DNA from: PFJX01 sp964646585
Lineage (GTDB): Bacteria > Pseudomonadota > Gammaproteobacteria > Burkholderiales > Thiobacillaceae
Assembly: GCA_964646585.1 (NCBI GenBank)
Contig: CAZYEY010000079.1
Span: forward strand, 1 to 6,620
Direction of reading: 5' to 3'
Length of the DNA stretch: 6,620 bases
Shown: piece after piece, positions 6,361-6,620 of the stretch
How positions within the stretch are numbered: the first letter of the stretch is position 1
Layout of the letters: every line of letters begins with the position of its first letter
Translations under genes and position numbers: made by a program
The notes under the pieces: model-generated
Told to the model about the DNA's origin: nothing
What the model saw: the letters and a program-made list of their open reading frames with translations, nothing else
Database searches by the model: none

Positions 6361-6389
6361 TTGACGTGTTTTTCGGAGGTCTGTATAGT
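6361..6389 (+). promoter_or_regulatory. Sigma-70 promoter of tRNA-fMet / probable rRNA operon
   Basis: TTGACG (6361-6366, five of six to consensus) and TATAGT (6384-6389, five of six) are separated by an ideal 17-nt spacer. They lie 15 nt before the mature tRNA 5' end, so the expected transcript begins at about 6396. A-rich and T-rich tracts upstream (TATTTTG at 6334-6340, CAAAAAG at 6352-6358) could act as a partial UP element. The sequence just downstream of the -10 (CTCGCTTCTCTCG) is C/T-rich. A GC-rich discriminator is typical of stringently controlled stable-RNA promoters, but control was not demonstrated here. Confidence 0.8.
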
Positions 6390-6404
6390 CTCGCTTCTCT
6401 CGAA

Positions 6405-6481
6405 CGCGGGGTGGAGCAGTCTGGCAGCTCGTCGGGCTCATAACCCGAAGGTCACAGGTTCAAATCCTGTCCCCGCAACCA
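6405..6481 (+). tRNA. Initiator tRNA-fMet (anticodon CAT)
   Basis: This is a full 77-nt cloverleaf with encoded CCA. The acceptor strands CGCGGGG (6405-6411) and CCCCGCA (6471-6477) leave the C1:A72 mismatch that marks formylated initiator tRNA. The anticodon stem TCGGG/CCCGA (6432-6436, 6444-6448) holds loop CTCATAA with CAT at 6439-6441, giving the three consecutive G:C pairs needed for P-site entry. The A11:U24 D-stem pair is present. The T arm is ACAGG-TTCAAAT-CCTGT (6454-6470). The sequence is very close to E. coli tRNA-fMet, with differences mainly in the D loop and T stem. The gene lies directly behind its own promoter and is followed without a gap by a boxA signal, so it is probably processed from the rRNA operon precursor. 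Confidence 0.97.
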
Positions 6482-6492
6482 GCTCTTTAACA
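6481..6492 (+). promoter_or_regulatory. boxA antitermination site (NusB/S10 binding)
   Basis: AGCTCTTTAACA matches the E. coli rRNA boxA TGCTCTTTAACA at 11 of 12 positions. The only difference is the first base, which here is the terminal A of the tRNA CCA. In the transcript, boxA recruits the NusB-S10 pair to assemble the antitermination complex. Its presence is strong evidence that a non-translated rRNA transcription unit continues to the right. Confidence 0.85.
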
Positions 6493-6620
6493 ATGTACTT
6501 ACAGCCTTAAGGTGTGGGCATTGGGTTGAGTGGAACTTACTGAGGCGAGGGTCTTGGTGAGGGAAGCGAAGAGGAAACCTGATGCTTGCACAAGTCAGTG
6601 AATTCTGAATTGAGTGAGCG
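6482..6620 (+). other. Probable 16S rRNA precursor leader (runs off the window)
   Basis: Following boxA there is a boxC-like GTGTGGGC at 6512-6519, identical to the E. coli rrn leader element and at a similar distance from boxA. The palindrome CCTTAAGG lies at 6505-6512, and the tail contains CAAGTCAGTGAATTCTGA (6591-6608). That last stretch resembles, from memory, 16S leader sequences of betaproteobacteria. No open reading frame with a ribosome site is apparent, and no 16S sequence is reached. The mature 16S 5' end would be expected within roughly the next 50-200 nt. Upstream precursor elements pair with sequences behind 16S for RNase III processing, but the partner is outside the window. 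Confidence 0.75.

Noticed and set aside
6335..6364. - strand promoter for the dehydrogenase (TCAACA, 18-nt spacer, CAAAAT)
   Set aside because: Only four of six matches in each hexamer and a non-optimal spacer. It overlaps the much stronger + strand promoter, so chance similarity is likely.
6223..6510. 95-codon + strand open frame running through the tRNA
   Set aside because: It reads through the dehydrogenase start region, a promoter and a complete tRNA, and has no ribosome site or protein similarity.

Overview
This window looks like a chromosomal housekeeping segment from a GC-rich betaproteobacterium. The evidence is the gene order, RecA, NusB and ThiL sequences of proteobacterial type, and an rRNA-leader sequence at the right edge that resembles, from memory, those of Rhodocyclales and related groups. 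The genus is not determinable from this window alone.

Left part (1-5083, all + strand): a tightly packed run of ribBX (3' part only), ribH, nusB, thiL, pgpA, pncC (a stand-alone CinA C-terminal domain), recA and recX. Most junctions are overlaps or gaps under 45 nt, including ATGA and GTGA overlaps at ribH/nusB and recA/recX, which suggests co-transcription in blocks. The one sizeable break (2523-2651, between thiL and pgpA) is filled with inverted repeats and looks like a REP-like intergenic element. The genes cover the last steps of riboflavin synthesis (RibBX, RibH), antitermination and rRNA transcription (NusB), thiamine diphosphate synthesis (ThiL), phosphatidylglycerol synthesis (PgpA), pyridine nucleotide salvage (PncC), and homologous recombination with its modulator (RecA, RecX).

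Middle part (5103-6287, - strand): a convergently oriented iron-containing alcohol dehydrogenase family protein, unrelated in function to the preceding cluster. One of the four usual metal-ligand positions carries Gln instead of His, and a nearby conserved His is Ala.

Right part (6361-6620, + strand): a near-consensus sigma-70 promoter drives an initiator tRNA (fMet, CAT anticodon). Its CCA end runs straight into a boxA antitermination signal, followed by a boxC-like element and sequence typical of a 16S rRNA precursor leader. The window ends before the 16S gene itself. The inference is an rRNA operon whose first gene is tRNA-fMet. This is the most unusual architecture here. NusB, encoded 5 kb to the left, is the protein that binds boxA RNA.

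I found no mobile element, CRISPR array, phage gene or unknown protein family. The rest of the window is ordinary core genome.
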